DNA from: Holacanthus passer
Taxonomy: Eukaryota; Chordata; Actinopteri; Pomacanthidae
Direction: 5' to 3'
NCBI GenBank assembly: GCA_025331565.1
Contig: JAFREQ010000030.1
Coordinates: 6,818,501 to 6,882,500 of the forward strand
Length of the DNA stretch: 64,000 nt
Shown here: positions 47,201-60,043 of the stretch, piece by piece
Layout: each line of letters begins with the position of its first letter
How positions within the stretch are numbered: position 1 is the first letter of the stretch
Translations under genes and position numbers: made by a program
Notes under the pieces: model-generated
What the model saw: the letters and a program-made list of their open reading frames with translations, nothing else
What the model was told of the DNA's origin: nothing
Database searches by the model: none

Positions 47201-50116
47201 GGATCGGTTCAGTCTGGATTTATTTCACCCTCCACCCTAATACAGTGGAATTGAATGGTATTTTGTTTGTGTTGTTCAGAGTAGTGAAAAAAATGTATTT
47301 CAAAAAAACTCAGCGGCATCATCACTTTCCAGGAACAGTGTCTCAGTTGCTCTGGTTTAATCCACAGAACGTGCTGTTGACAGTTATCAAAAGGGAGAAT
47401 TTCCTCCATGAATGGATGGAAGGTACTGTTCTCACCAGCTTTCTTGTCTCACCTCTCTGATAAGTGCTCGAGCAGTGTAATGAGCTGTAAAGAGCTTTGG
47501 AAGTTGTAGGAAGGTTATGTTCCCACCTTGTACATGAGCTAGGCCAGCAATTTCACTCCTTCTTGGTAAGACTGAAACAAGTGCCTTTCCCAAAATGTTG
47601 GAGTGTTCCTGCAAAGTGAGCCATTTCTCTGGTCTCTACCTACCATATATATGGTCCTTATATCACCATCATCGCCATCTTCATACCTTTCGCAATCGGC
47701 GTTCTTGATCATCTGAATAGTACATATGAACATTCTGTGGACTGCTGCAATCATCATGCTGAATATGTTCAAGATACTGTCAGCACTACAGTTCTGTCTT
47801 TTCGTCTATGTGCAGGCTGTAAGGAGTGCTGTGAGCGATGTGTGGGCAGTCTGCCCTGGGCCTCGCTCATCGCCACCATTCTCCTCTACATGGGCGTGGC
47901 CTTGTTCTGCGGGTGTGGCCACGAGGCTCTGAGCGGCACCGTCACCATCCTCCAGAACTACTTTGAAGTCATCAGAGCCCCAGGAGAAACGCTGGATGTG
48001 TTCACCATGTAAGTGGCTTGTTTTTACCTTTATTTCAGGAGGATTGAAGGACCTTACCTGAGGATTTCCATGGTTCAGCACGATAACTAGAAAATACGTC
48101 ACAATGCACTTCTGCCACAAGTTTCTTGGTTGATTTCCTGTTTCAGTACTGATTCAAGAACAATAATCCACTAGCAGATTTTGCTGATTTTGTCAGGCAT
48201 GTACACTTCAGACATCACATCTTGATGCATCATTGAGCATGCTCAGTTTGACAATTCAAACTCATATCGTTTCAAATATTTGACCGAATGAAGCTCTTTG
48301 ACAGTTCAGGTCCAAAAAACTGTAGGTCCATTTCTGAAAAATCACATAATTACACATAATTAGAAATGAAATAGTAACACCAGACTCAACCCTAAGACTC
48401 AACTTTTTCAGACTTTTTTGTTTTTACTTCCATAGCTCAAAGCATGTGTTTTTACACAAAGCACATTGAGTGGTCTGTTTTGAGTTACACATGGAAATAA
48501 ATCAGATTCAGACCAATGTGAAAGTGAGGGATCACACGAGTTGTTCCACTCATCATGAAGGGACAAGTGCTGGTCGCCCCGCCCACAGTCTCAACTCCCA
48601 GATCCAAGTCAACCACCTTCCTCACTTATTATCTCTGACATGTTAATGGCAATTATACATGATGATTTAGCTGAAGATACATGCTAAGTCTTCAAATAAC
48701 ACTTCAAGAGGCAGTCTAGCATGAAAATAAACAAATCGGCATTAATCACTGACAGTGTGAGTGTGTGTGTTTTCTCCACAGTATTGACATCCTGAAGTAC
48801 ATCATCTATGGCCTTGCAGCTGGATTCTTTGTTTTTGGAGTGCTGTTGCTGGTTGAGGGCTTTTTCACCACCGGAGCTATTAGGGATCTCTATGGAGAGT
48901 TCAAGATCACAGCCTGTGGACGCTGCCTGACTGCATTCGTAAGGAATTTTTGCAACCAGTGGATTTAATGTGATATACTGACATTTTAAATTGTATTGTC
49001 ACACTTTTAGTCCAATAGAGTGCTTTTAGCAAGATGTGTTGGGGTAGTTGGCAGTAGCTGATTATGTAGTCAAAGGATAAGACTGGTGATACTGTACTGA
49101 CAATATTTTTCAACAAATATCATGAAAAAAAGGAAAAACTATTGAAAACAGATCAATGAGCCGCAGTGTTACATTGTGTGACATGCTCCTTCATTACCAT
49201 GAACACACACACACACTGCAGTTTATTTTGACTCAATCCCACCATCCTGCTGCCAGAAATTTAGCAGGGCACCAAATGTGGATTAATCCACCACTGAAAA
49301 TAGTCCCCAACATATGCACTATTTCCTCCTGTTTTAGCAACATTTCTCAAAAACTACAACTTCAGGAAATTACTGAGCTTTGCAAAAATTCTACTGTATA
49401 TTTCTGTACTGTTTTTAAAGAATTACATCTGCAGTAGGAACTAGGGGGCTTGGAGCTGAGAACCACAGACAGGGTAGGGGAGTCAGGAAGTATTTGGAAA
49501 TGACAACATACTACTGGTCTTGGTGTTTCCATTGGAAAAATCTGTTGAGTAATGTTATTTTCCTCCTGATAAAGTGATACATATGCAGGCGCTGGATAAA
49601 CCTCATCGGACATTATCTGACCAACCATGCTCCATCAAAGTGGTTATAAGTCAGTCTTAAATCACTGTCAAGTTGAAAATCAGTCATTAAGTTCTCAATG
49701 AGTAAGTGAATATCATGAGTGAAAAAAATATGAATCATTCAAAGACAAATTTAATTATTATTTGATTCATAATATTATTCAACATCTATCTACTGTAATG
49801 TATATTATGTAGTGATGAAGAGAAGCACAGTGAACAGTTTTAGAACAAACCTAAGACTGACCTAACTCCAAATATGAGCCTGACAGATTTCTGAGCAGCT
49901 ATTTCCTGAGATATGTGTTACGTGTTTGTCACTGCAAAACCCAGTCTCCATGTGGCATCTGCCTGTTAGTCACATCTGAATCATGTGGAGGAGGGAGACG
50001 GAGAGAGATTAGGCATTGTCCACATCTGCTAAGGAAATGTTTCCCTTGCATCTGTGGTTCTGTGTCTGTGCAGTGGGAGGGAAAGCTTTCTGGTGCAGGT
50101 CTCTGGAGACGGCAGG

Positions 50117-50165
<49 letters not shown>

Positions 50166-53100
50166 CTTTGGCCTGTGAGAGAAAGCTAAAAGGCAAAAAA
50201 GAGAAAAGCAGCAGGCAGAGAATAGTCATAGTTGTATAAAAGGTGTTTTATGCCTCAGTGTGAAATGATGGAGAGAATTGACACAGTTACCTTTACACCT
50301 GTGCAGTGAATCACATACAGTATGAATTTAATTTGTAAGCACCAAGTATTAATGGCATAATGAGAAACAAAGGTTGCAAAGAAGTACTTTTTGCATCATG
50401 CGTATAAATGGGTCCACATGGGTCTGCAGTATATAAAGCAAATGTTATTTGGTCACACCTGTTGGTAATCATTCCTGAACACCAGTCACTAAGCTGTCCT
50501 GTGTAAAATGGCCTGCTAATTCTATTTTCTAAAACACTGTGATTCTATACATGTTTTTAAGGTGGTTAAATAACACTTCAATTATTCAAAATCTCTGCCA
50601 CTCATTATGTCTTGTCTCTGTGTTTGCAGCTGATGTTCCTGGCCTACCTGTTCTTCCTGGTGTGGCTCGGAGTGACGGCATTCTCCAGCCTGCCGGTCTT
50701 CATGTACTTCAACGTTTGGTCCATGTGTCAGAACACCAGCTTGGTGGAAGGAGCCAACCTCTGCCTGGACCTGCGTCAGTTTGGTATGTACCACCATAAC
50801 ATGAGATATCTCTGAAAGAGATGGATGTGCCATATCTACCTGTCATACCTAGTTTTATCATTGAAACAATGAGTTTACCATCTCTGCCTTTTCTTGTGTA
50901 ATGTTTTTAAAGTTATGGCAGCTGATGGTCTTTACCTACCTATATGCTTGCAAATCCACAAGTCCAGTCATAAGAAAGAAAGTAGGAAAGAATTTCTTTG
51001 ACAAGAGAGACATAGAATCTTATATGCTTATATGCCACAGGGCATAAAGACTGCTTTCAATGGTGCAGTCAGGTTACACTTTCATATTCCACTCACTTCA
51101 CTTCAAATGCGTGGAGAGGAGAGAGGAAAAATCTATTTCTGTTGAACCCTTTCTTGGTTCAAGCTTGGTTAACTTTGACCTGCTTTTGAGCATACACATT
51201 TGTCCACTGTTCTGCTCTGGCCTGAGACGAACTGTTGCCAAAATTGTTCTGTGTTGGATATCATTCAGACCCCAACTATAAGTCATACATTTTGAAGAAA
51301 AATCTGTTTTCCTCCCTTTGTGACTTAATCAATTGAAAATGCTTTTCTTATTATCCACACAAACTGCTGATCAGCTTTTAAATGGAGTCTGTCCATACAT
51401 ATTGTGCTCTTGAAACTGTGCCAGTGAAGAAATGAAGGTCCTCATAATCCTGGATGCCACATTTTTCCGCACTGCCTGATACTGACAGAACACATACTGT
51501 GTGCATCCTCCTGCTTAGTGCAGGCAAGTTAATGGCGAGTCACCAAAATACCAAACTGGCACACATGGTGGAAAAACCTGTGTGTGTACGACCAAATTGC
51601 CAAATCACCAGTAGAAAGCCCACAGTGTACCATGTGCCACAATGAAGCCCATAATCTCTCACCAACTCACAGAGACTGATTCAGCTGAACAAACCCAGAC
51701 TTGATTGTGGTTAAAAGAGAATGATTGACCCCAGTCTGTCTATTTATCGGTAGATGACGGTAGAAAGGCCTGTGGGCTGAACATGTGTTGTGGTCGTGGT
51801 ATTCCAGGGATTACACAGACAGGCCTGTGATTTGAAGGTTAAAGTGTGGCTGTGAATGTGATTAACAGTCACTATTCAGGTGCCAAGGACACTTCTTAGA
51901 CACCCTGTGAAAGAATATGTCATTTTGTATGTCTGTCCGTTTCATGAAAATACCAATTTGACACATGTTGTGTGTGAAAACATTCAGGTGGTAGACAAGA
52001 TAACAGAATAACAACCTTAAAACACAGAGTCGTCTAAGTTTAAATTTAATGTAGACATATAGAATGTATAAGAAACGGTGATTCATTTCAAACTCAAACA
52101 ATACAAAGTTTCTGCACAAAAATATGAGTAACTGCTTTTTAACGGCAGTAGACCATGCGCAGAAATGAACCATTTCCAAAAGAGCAATTAGAAATGAAAA
52201 AAGGAACAAAAAGGTAATAAAAGGAAATAAAGAAATACAATCAATAAATGATGTACAACAGTGGGTTCACAGCTATTTACACAAGAACACAAATAAAACC
52301 AGATAAATAAGCATCCACCATAAACTCACAATAATTACTCAATGTGGAATGTAATGTTAAGTTTGGTTTTCACAACACTATGAGTGGATATGAGTGGATA
52401 GTGCACAACTTAATACACTGACATCAAGATTTAAACAGAAATCTAATAAAGTAAGCACTAATTGTACCATTATTCAATGGAACAGTAGAAACTTTCAACT
52501 TTTGCAATTGAGAACAGTGGTTTATGGCTCCATTTAGAATCTGTGAAACCATATTAAATCATAAAATTAAAAGACTAATCCATTGTAGTTAACCATCTTT
52601 GCATATGCCAACAATACATACTATCTTTCAACCAGATACTGTCATGATTATGCATTATTTTATATGATGCCATCACAGCTCTGTACACCATGTTGTTCTC
52701 CAGCATGCCCACATAAAACCAAAAGAGACACACCAAGAGACATTTTGTTGAGTCTCCTGCAGCACTGCCATCTACTGTCCAAGCTGCAGATGGGCCTGCT
52801 GTCAGCAAACTAATTACTATATCTAATGAACAGCTCTCATGGGGAATAATTACAATGTTTCATTTAAAAGAAAATCCTGGTTCATAAAGACTTGGATTCA
52901 ACACTGTGGTAATTTTGAGGTCACTGTGAGTGCATTCCCACCAGCAACAGGCTATGGTCATACTGGGCAGTTCCCAGTGGCCCACAGTGCAGGACCAGTG
53001 AAGCATTATTCTCAGACAATTTTAATTAAATACATAGAGAGACTCTTTCAGGGCAGCAGGAAAGTAATATCCAGAGGATCTTCATTCATCAGCCTTCTTC

Positions 53101-56100
53101 CAAACTATGGATGGATGAAATAGACGGCCAGAGTAATGAAGAGTCTGTGTTTTTAATGTTTCAGGAGCTGTGACCATCTCTGAGGAGAGGAAGGTGTGTA
53201 CAGGATCTGAGAAGTTCTTCAAGATGTGTGAATCCAATGAGGTAAGAGAAAAGAAGAAGAGAAGGAGGGAGGGACATGGCTGGTGTTTTTTCTACAATGT
53301 GTTTAAAGTGAGAAGTAAATATGATTTGTGACATGTATTAATACAAACAGCATCAAATAATGTTCCTCACTTGTGTTGTGTGTTACAGCTGGACTTGACC
53401 TTCCATCTGTTTGTGTGTGCACTGGCAGGAGCAGGAGCTGCTGTCATTGCTATGGTGAGGACCATTGTACTTATAGCTGATTGGCTATTGACCTAGAGTA
53501 CTAATTGCTACTGACTGGTATGACCTTCCAACTGGTGGGTCAGCTTTACAATAGGAAACAAATGGAGACACAGCTCACCAGAACACCTCTTGTGCTCTAC
53601 ATTCAGAATGTCTAGTATTCTACTGTACAAGTGATGCTTTTTTTTAAACAAAATGTTCTGTCTTTGACGGGTATGCAATTGTTGCTGTTGTTGTCATTAG
53701 AAGTGCAAATGACAGAAATAGACCTCATTCTAAAACCCACCAAGAGGGAGACAGAGAGAGAGGGAGAGAGAGAGGGAGACACAGAGAGAGGGAGACAGAG
53801 AGAGAGACACAGAGAAGAGTGAATCTGCTCTTGTGTGTCTGCAGTAATACAGACGATGAGTCACCAAGCAGTTCAGGTGTGGAGGGGATCAGTTCTGTCC
53901 TATATCCCTCTCTGTATGCATTCACCAAGTATTTACCAACCTGGGAACAGACTGTTACTTAATGTTATCTCTCTCACATGTCCACCAGTGTAGAAAGCAG
54001 AACATTAGCACACATCTATTTTCTGTACCTATTTATTCCTTCTCAGAGTCACAGGGGGTTGGAGTCTATCCCAGAAACGCTCTCCACCTCCCCCACTGTT
54101 TCAGGGAAACAAATTGTGAAGCCTTGAAACACTAACGCCCAGGACACACTGCCTGTGTGAGCAGCACATGTGCGTCGCAGAACTCTTGCTTTTCATTCTG
54201 GCGTCCATGTTGACAGGTTACACCCAGAACACAATACCTACTTACTATAACCTCTTCCTGTGCACAACTACCTCGCTGAACTGCTGCAGCTCGCATGCCT
54301 GTAGTGTCCACGCAGACAGCGTCGCTGCTGTGGCACTGCTACTGCCAGCCCTATCTTTCTATGTTAAGTTTGCCTTTGGTAATGACCAGCAGTAATACAA
54401 TGTTTCATTCAAATTTCATTTATATCAATTTAGACAGAACAAGGATACAAAATACAGGAAGTGCTGAGTTACTTTTTTACTCACATGGGCACCAAAACGA
54501 AAAGCAAGAGCAACCCACATGTGCCGCTCAGACACACAAGTGTGTTTATGTGTCGAAGTGTCGTTGGGCAAGATACTGAACCCCCGATGCCCCCGATATA
54601 TGCCTTGTCAGCGCTGTAAGACATTTAATTGATGTGTGGTTGTAGTAGTATTTATGTGGCTCTGTAGTGTAATGGATGAGGCAGTAGCCTTTCATGATAA
54701 GGGCTGCTAGTTCAAGGCTTACCATGAACAATATTAAAAACTGAAAAGATTGTCAATCAATTGATGCAATATATATATATATAATGATATCTTACTGAAA
54801 TTATTCAATCAATGTATATCATAAAAAAAGTATTAAAGTTTGTTCTTTTATAAACTTTAAACAAGACAAACAAACAAAAAACACTGTGTTCAATAGACAA
54901 TTGATAAAAACTTAGAATTCAACTTTGGAAGAACAACTTAATTTCTCCATGTTGATAATACTGTGATACTGTTAATAATACTGTTGCTGAAGGTGTTTAC
55001 TTGATGCCTGAAGGAATCTAATTCTTGACCCATTTGGCGTTCCACAGTGGCGGTCCGAGTCTGGACCCAGATGCCGTCATATCCGGACTAGGTCTATCAA
55101 CACATTAAGCTGCGACATTATTACAGACAGACTCTTGTGTGGTAGAAACCAAAATTCCTAGTTTTCCTAGCCGTGCCCCAGTTGCAGTTTACATACTAAT
55201 TCTGTGCTGGTTTTGCATATGTAGCATGTTCACACTAGAAAAGTGACAAAGTCAGTCTATGTATTATTTTTTTATTTCAATCATATTTACAGCTGCAATA
55301 ACAGATTTTTTGACCCAGCAGAAACACACTATAACACTGAAACACAACATCTAAATACGACAATAAATACAGAGCAACATTATCATTCACTGTCATATTT
55401 GTGCCCACCTGATCAACATATGTCCAATAGTCACTCTCTTTTAGCTTTGTTTGTGGTCTCCACGGACTGTTCCGGAAAATATTTGGCTCTTTCGCTGAAT
55501 GCTCCACTATGCTCACCAGGTAATTGTTAACTTTGTCTGTCCACTGTTCGGCATTAAGCATTTAGCGAACAGTGGGTCTTTAGAACTTTTTCACTGAAAA
55601 CAGCTGCAACCAGATACGACGCTATGAGAGAAGTGAACCAAAACAGTGAAGTCACTGGAAAACAAAAAATGATGAGCTGGAATATGCTATGAAGCTCTGT
55701 AGAGATAATGGGAACTGCAGATATAAGGAGTCAGTAACACTTTACAATATGGTACAGAAAGATGTGAGTCGTTACGAAGGAACGAGAGAGGAATGAATCA
55801 GGTATGACCTGATAATTAATGAAGCGTAAATGGGTAATAATTGTGATTCAAGGGCTATATAATAGATAAGCTAATGATGAGTTACTAGAGAACTGGGAGA
55901 TAGTATAGTAATAAATCATTAGATAATAAGTAATTCATAAATATCGGTGAATCGACATACTGACAGTGGTGTTGCACTTATATCGCGTGCAACCTAACCC
56001 ATCACCAGGGCACCCCAAATCTGTGAGTGTTCTGTTGATGCAAACTGTTGTCCCACAATGCAATGCACATAAGAAATAAAATACAGGTGGTGGTGGGACG

Positions 56101-56795
56101 GTGAAAAAAACATGTTGGCTTCCCTTTGTGGGGTTTAAATGGTGTTACATAGTCTCAGGTTGATTGATGTCTCATGGCTTTGGTATCATTTTCTGTTGGT
56201 GGAAAACAGTACAGCTTGTTGTTTTTTTGTTTGCCATGTGTACTATGTAATATATGGTGCATACTGTACACAATCAGAATGTAGTATGAATGCCTGGTTT
56301 GAGATTCAGTGGTGGCTGGTACACTGAATTTTACGCATTTGCCTCTTAGTACTAAGAATGCTGGCTGACAAACTGGCAGACATTTTCATCAGTACTTCAC
56401 TGAAAACCATTGAATTAGGGTCTGAAAGTAAATATTACTACATGCATCTGATAGAATCGTCATCCTGTCTACACATTGTGTATCTAATGCATTAGTATGC
56501 CTCATCCAAGCTCTAACTGTCTCTCAGTCAAGTACCATGTGGATTAAAGGTGTCACTTTGCTCAGAAGGAACCAGTGGCTTGTTGTCTGGTATGTTCCAT
56601 ATGTACTTTCATTAAAGCCTAACTTTTCCTCTCCTCCCTCAGGTCCATTTCCTGATGGCTCTAGCTGCTAACTGGGGCTATCTGAAGGACGCCAGCCGAA
56701 TGCAGAAGTACGAGGACATCAAGTCGAAGGAGGAACAGGAGCTGCATGACATCCACTCTACACGCTCCAAAGAACGTCTCAATGCCTACACATAA
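35087..56795 (+). CDS. gpm6a: GPM6A, neuronal tetraspan membrane glycoprotein M6-A
   Basis: A proteolipid-protein family member of neuronal plasma membrane that promotes filopodium and neurite growth. Coding exons: 35087..35123, 47816..48008, 48782..48938, 50630..50783, 53165..53241, 53389..53454, 56643..56795; total 837 nt, 278 residues, as in human GPM6A. Start MEENMDESQSQKG and end SKERLNAYT are GPM6A-specific, separating it from GPM6B and PLP1. Cys-rich N-terminus (Cys 14, 17, 18, 21; likely palmitoylated), TM1 about 24-46 with ALFCGCG, TM2 about 83-107, TM3 about 130-152, a large extracellular loop with sequon NTS and paired cysteines (WSMCQN, NLCLDL, VCTG, KMCE), TM4 about 210-236, cytosolic acidic tail. 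The exon 2/3 junction codes Ile (AT|T) where mammals have Met. All introns are GT-AG; the first coding intron is about 12.7 kb. Confidence 0.97.
35124..47815 (+). other. gpm6a first coding intron
   Basis: A 12.7-kb intron with no gene seen. Contents: GGAT microsatellite (35557-35592), pyrimidine-rich stretch (about 35780-36140), GT run (41217-41239), CT run (44241-44283), CA tracts (about 45883-45895), GT run (46332-46359). The zone 39420-39900 is of mixed composition with homeodomain-type ATTA cores and could be regulatory. Open frames such as 38212-38412 have no family match. Confidence 0.5.
44241..44283. repeat. (CT)n microsatellite
   Basis: CT dinucleotide run in gpm6a intron 1, followed by GT repeats. 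Confidence 0.9.
48009..48781 (+). other. gpm6a intron 2
   Basis: Unique-looking AT-rich DNA with a short GTGTGT run before the acceptor; no other feature. Confidence 0.5.
49156..49510 (-). repeat. Interspersed repeat, uninterrupted inverted relative of 9018-9790
   Basis: The reverse complement matches the 9018-9790 repeat across the SINE insertion point: TTTTCAGTGGTGGATTAATC CACATTTGGTGC is continuous here, with a single GGATTAATCCAC. It extends to the block AGCTCCAAGCCCCCTAGTTC (about 49430-49457). It lies in gpm6a intron 3. Confidence 0.8.
49511..50629 (+). other. gpm6a intron 3 remainder
   Basis: AT-rich DNA with a CA microsatellite at about 50124-50162; no coding signal. Confidence 0.5.
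50124..50162. repeat. (CA)n microsatellite
   Basis: CG/CA then a pure CA run of about 33 bp in gpm6a intron 3. Confidence 0.9.
50784..53164 (+). other. gpm6a intron 4
   Basis: No gene or recognised repeat family. Open frames on either strand (for example 51862-52209 minus) lack identifiable domains. Confidence 0.45.
53745..53818. repeat. GA-rich imperfect minisatellite
   Basis: Repeated GAGAGAGGGAGACA-type units in gpm6a intron 6. The strand asymmetry (purine-only) makes the apparent open frames here spurious. Confidence 0.85.
54548..54620 (+). repeat. SINE tail fragment
   Basis: GTGTCGAAGTGTCGTTGGGC AAGATACTGAACCCCCGATG corresponds to the distal body of the SINE at 33027; the tRNA-like head is missing. 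Confidence 0.6.
54655..54725 (+). repeat. tRNA-like segment, probably a second SINE head
   Basis: TGGCTCTGTAGTGTAATGGA carries an A-box-like core and CTAGTTCAAGGCTTACCA a degenerate B-box about 45 nt later. The spacing fits a tRNA-derived polymerase III unit, but stems are poor. It directly follows the SINE tail at 54548. Confidence 0.4.
54726..56642 (+). other. gpm6a intron 6 remainder
   Basis: AT-rich, with an AT microsatellite at about 54769-54783; no coding signal or recognised repeat. Confidence 0.45.
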
Positions 56796-59700
56796 ACACA
56801 CACCAACAAGAAACGACACACCCACACTTACCTGTCAGACACACACAAGATGATACACACACACACACACACTCACACACATACACAGGGCCTGATCTTA
56901 AGGATATCAGAAACATACAGTATATACATGAGTGAAAAAACAACACAAACACACATTCAAAAACATGAATAAAGACACGAATAGGCACAAATTAGTCGAT
57001 AACAATACAATGATGAGAACACAGACACCATCATCATCCTCGTGCCTGCAGCAGATCATTGGCTCAGGTGGTTTATGCTCACTTAAGCATCCACCATGTT
57101 GGTTTGCTCCATACATAGTTTTTTTTGACTTTATAACCCAGACTTCTGCTTTTGAGTGGAGAAGGCCTTTAGCTTTACCTTTAAATTGATAACAAGCAGA
57201 GACCACCTTCCCCATCAGAGGAAGTGGTGCTCGCGATGAGAGACTCAATAAAATAGTTCCAAAAAAAGGAAATTTGGCTACCTCAAGAAATTCATGATCT
57301 TTCACTCGGTAGATTTGTTAATTAAAAGGCGTAAATGTACCGGGGCCAGTTTCAGCCCGAGCCCATTCAACCCCCAATGCCCCAAAGTAGCTTTGTATGT
57401 AAATGTACAGAACAATCAACTACATCTGGATTAAAAACCCTAAAACACACAAACAATAACCATGGAAAGGTAACTAAAAATGTGTATAGTGCATGTATTA
57501 AATAGCAAAAGAAACATGCATGATAATTACACTTTAGGAAACAGCAAAACAGACCAATAATGAACAGAATAACCCAAAGAAATGTCACATTTGAAGTTGC
57601 TTGTTTGCAAGCCTGTGGTAGCCTTAAGCATCTGATTCCCAATATTCTCCTAAACGTTTAGTGTTTTCTTTGTGTCAGTTTCACAGCAATGAGTTGTCAG
57701 CACACTAAAGCCAACAATCTACAGCAGACACAGGAATGAGTCTGGTGTCTATGAGCTCATTGTTTAAGGTGGGGGCCACCCAACAGGACAGTGTCACTGT
57801 ATCCCCTGACAGCCTCAATACCTGCAGTACACACACAATCCATCCACACAGACTCACACACACATAGATGTGGCTGAATGGTCGGTGTCGTGCAGGCAGT
57901 GTTGTATGGTGGTGTCATGCTGTGTCGTGTCGTTTCACCACATTATGATGACTGGTATTGCAGAGAAATATGGTTCCCGAGGAAATTTGTACCTCCTGGG
58001 TACAAATGGGTAGCTTTGCTAACTTTCCCCCCTCTCCCCTCTTTTCCTGTCCTTTCCCCTCCAACCCTGCCCCTCATCTTTCTCTACAATGTGACCTCTT
58101 CTTCTTGAGCCCAGTTTCATTAGTTGTTCCACATATCATGTTCCACCTGTATGTCCCATAAGTGGCCGCTTGCAGGGCCAGGGATGGGCTTTTGAAATTA
58201 AATGCAGGCTTAACAGTTAATTGTAAAAAAAATAATGACACCATATATTGATTCCTAAAATATGCAGATGAATTGATGTCATGAATTCTCGTCTTTTCCA
58301 AATTCCCCTCGTAATCCTTTATTTCTAATGTATATCACATGTTGGGCTCCGTAAGCTCACTTGAACTTTCAGAGTAAAAGCACTTAAGATGGCCGTGGGG
58401 ATTCAAAGAGCCATTTAAGACAACTAGTAAAACAGGGCTTTGTGTCTTTCCCCCTTTGTCCCCAGTTTGTATAAACTTGTGATTGGTCCTCAGAAACAGC
58501 ACATCTTAGCAGCACAAAGTCTTTTTAACATGTGTCATGTTCTCATCGGTCTCATGAATAATGTTTTTTCTCACTTTTTGGAATTTTGCCACATTTTTAT
58601 CAGTAATGTTTATGTGTATTTTTAACATTGGGGGTATTTAAATGGGGCAAGTGTTGGGGAGGGACTTGTATCACTTTCACATTTTCACGTAAGGATTCTG
58701 TATTTCAGTGGTTCTGCACACACACAAATACACACAAACACACATACACATGCGTATACACCAATCATCTTGAGAGTTCAAATTCTCGCATTGTCATGTT
58801 TTCTTTATCTTTCTTTCAACAAGCCCTAATGTAACCAAAATTACCGTTTATTTGCTTATAATGCTACGATGCTAATAGTCAACTTGTCATTGGTGACATG
58901 AACAGATGATTACTGTGAATTCTGGGTGGCGTCCTGGTTACACAGGAGTAGCCTCAAAAAACAGTTGTACAGGCTGAGCTCATTATTTTAGGTCTGAGCA
59001 GGATGTATTTCAAGATGGAGCATCCATTTTCCAAAAACATTTTAAGGTGTAGATATTTATAACATCTTAGAAAGAGTTTGGCTGAGTTTGTGAGGTGTTT
59101 GAAATGAGATATGTGTGATGGGATGGAGTTAAGAGATGGGAACAGTGAATTATACATATTTTAAAAAGTTGAAGCTGGAGGAAGGAAAAAGAGGTAAAAC
59201 TCATCATTAGTGGCTGCAGTGAATAGTTTAACTGGAGTAGTGTTATTGGGTTTGACCAAGATGAATGATGTCCCAGTTAATAAGCTCATGGTTTAGGAAT
59301 GATTTGCTTTACTGCATGGGTTTGTGGTTTTAGAGGATGTTCCCAGCTTATATTTGGTGTGTCAATGATCTTCTCAGGTGCTTCTATATTGGATGCTGTA
59401 TAATGGATTCATTTTGGATCAAAAGAACTACACTTATTGGGATGGAACTGTAAGTAATCTGCTTGGATTGGATGTTTAAATTTCAAAAAAGATCAATTAG
59501 AATTTATAAATTCGAAATCAGATTTTGATTTTCAAATCCAATTCTTAACCTTAAGTTTTACTTGTTGCTAGGTTTCTAAAAGGCGGATTACACTTGTTTT
59601 AGTTAAAATGCCAAACACCAGACCTATGAGTAATCTATGGTAACAACTTTACACTTTAACTTGAATGAATTTTGTTCTAATGCAGTGTATACAGCATTTC

Positions 59701-59999
59701 AGATTTAAAAGAGGGAGAATTGGAAACACAATACTTTTAATTCTCTGTCACCAGTGTGCAGGGCTGTTATGTTTGTATTACATGTTGTTATATTGAGCCA
59801 GCCATTAGAATAAGAGGATTGTATGTTATGTATTCCAACTGTGAAGGAAAGTGATGATTCTCTATCTGCCAGTAGAGATGATTGAGAGGGAATTCAGTTT
59901 GTCTTCAGAGTGATTACTGTATTGATGATGAAGACGGTGGTGATGATGATGGTGATAGTGGTGATGAAGTCTTTGAAGGGATTCATTTGATGAGACTAC

Positions 60000-60043
<44 letters not shown>

